A stretch of DNA of 64,000 bases, taken from NCBI RefSeq assembly GCF_012396365.1, contig NZ_JAAXPG010000024.1, forward strand, positions 53,934-117,933, in the 5' to 3' direction. Below the pieces are notes generated by a model. That model saw only the letters and a list, made by a program, of their open reading frames with translations. It was not told where the DNA came from and searched no databases. This document shows positions 63,903-64,000 of the stretch, piece after piece. Position 1 is the first letter of the stretch, and each line of letters begins with the position of its first letter. The position numbers and the translations under genes were made by a program. This stretch comes from Nocardiopsis alborubida (GTDB lineage: Bacteria > Actinomycetota > Actinomycetes > Streptosporangiales > Streptosporangiaceae).

Positions 63903-64000
63903 TCATGCGTGGTCCGGAGGGGCATCTCGGATGTAGGACAGGTGCGGGTCGCCGAAGAAGGCGCGCACGATGCGGGGCGTCTTTTGCAGGCGGGCGAGCG
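63903..64000 (-). CDS. 3' end of an unidentified gene (5' part outside window)
   Basis: The minus strand frame ending at the TGA at 63903 is open to the window edge and encodes about 31 residues with good codon bias: LARLQKTPRIVRAFFGDPHL and SYIRDAPPDHA. I cannot assign a family. An unusually A/T-rich stretch (about 63862-63900) lies directly downstream of its stop. Confidence 0.6.
   Translation of the reverse strand, partial: LARLQKTPRIVRAFFGDPHLSYIRDAPPDHA

Overview
The window is chromosomal DNA of a very high G+C actinomycete. Evidence: nearly every real gene has G or C at third codon positions; GTG and TTG starts are common; several genes look leaderless, with a TANNNT box 6-7 bases before the start; and the content is typically actinobacterial (Eis-type acetyltransferases, DinB/mycothiol-dependent isomerase relatives, a Rv2466c-like DsbA protein, an MSMEG_6728-type protein, an IdeR-like iron box, XRE regulators with an MmyB-type ligand domain). 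A Nocardiopsis-like genus is my guess. I see no tRNA, rRNA, insertion sequence, phage, integrase or CRISPR array. It reads as accessory chromosome of small metabolic and regulatory units.

Layout. 1-6.2 kb: end of a class V aminotransferase, two paralogous Eis-family acetyltransferases flanking a small GNAT, a sugar-kinase-like ATPase and an iron-regulated siderophore-interacting protein. 6.3-15.4 kb: a flavoprotein disulfide reductase, a TRIC-type channel, a divergent LysR/PLP-dehydratase pair, an acyltransferase, a phosphoesterase, a cation exchanger, a manganese catalase and a DUF2071 protein. 15.6-19.2 kb: a PaoABC-type molybdenum aldehyde oxidoreductase operon with translational overlaps. 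19.6-26.2 kb: small stress/detoxification units (two DinB-like proteins, ArsR-VOC pair, hydrolase, SMI1/KNR4 protein, HAD phosphatase, a short AraC regulator with a VOC protein).

26.2-32.6 kb is the most coherent locus: an IclR regulator, a CaiB/BaiF CoA-transferase and a short citrate-synthase-fold protein (probable citryl-CoA lyase) run leftward with ATGA overlaps, and a tripartite tricarboxylate transporter (tctC-tctB-tctA) runs rightward. Two inverted, nearly identical 16-bp sites in the divergent promoter region suggest that IclR controls both arms. The inferred route is citrate uptake, CoA activation and cleavage to acetyl-CoA plus oxaloacetate. 32.7-35.5 kb follows with a sodium:solute symporter and anhydro-N-acetylmuramic acid kinase (cell-wall sugar recycling).

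36-47 kb: a divergent MarR/MFS pair with operator palindromes, two DNA-repair glycosylase-type genes side by side, a decayed two-component system next to a tiny helix-hairpin-helix protein, an orphan MurG, a LacI regulator, and VOC, DsbA-like and FMN-binding proteins. 47-64 kb: sugar acetyltransferase, alcohol dehydrogenase/XRE pair, TetR/MFS efflux pair with a clear operator, PadR/GyrI pair, SDR-manA operon, MFS transporter, L7/L12-domain protein, alkyl sulfatase, a hemC paralogue interrupted by one in-frame TGA, a P-loop kinase and the end of an unknown gene.

The oddest non-coding features are a 76-bp palindromic element in two diverged copies (2.6 and 15.4 kb), each between convergent genes and with one compensatory base-pair change, and two unrelated 17-bp tandem repeats at 19.55 and 50.14 kb. 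Remnants of two histidine kinases, one response regulator and one XRE regulator show ongoing loss of regulatory genes.
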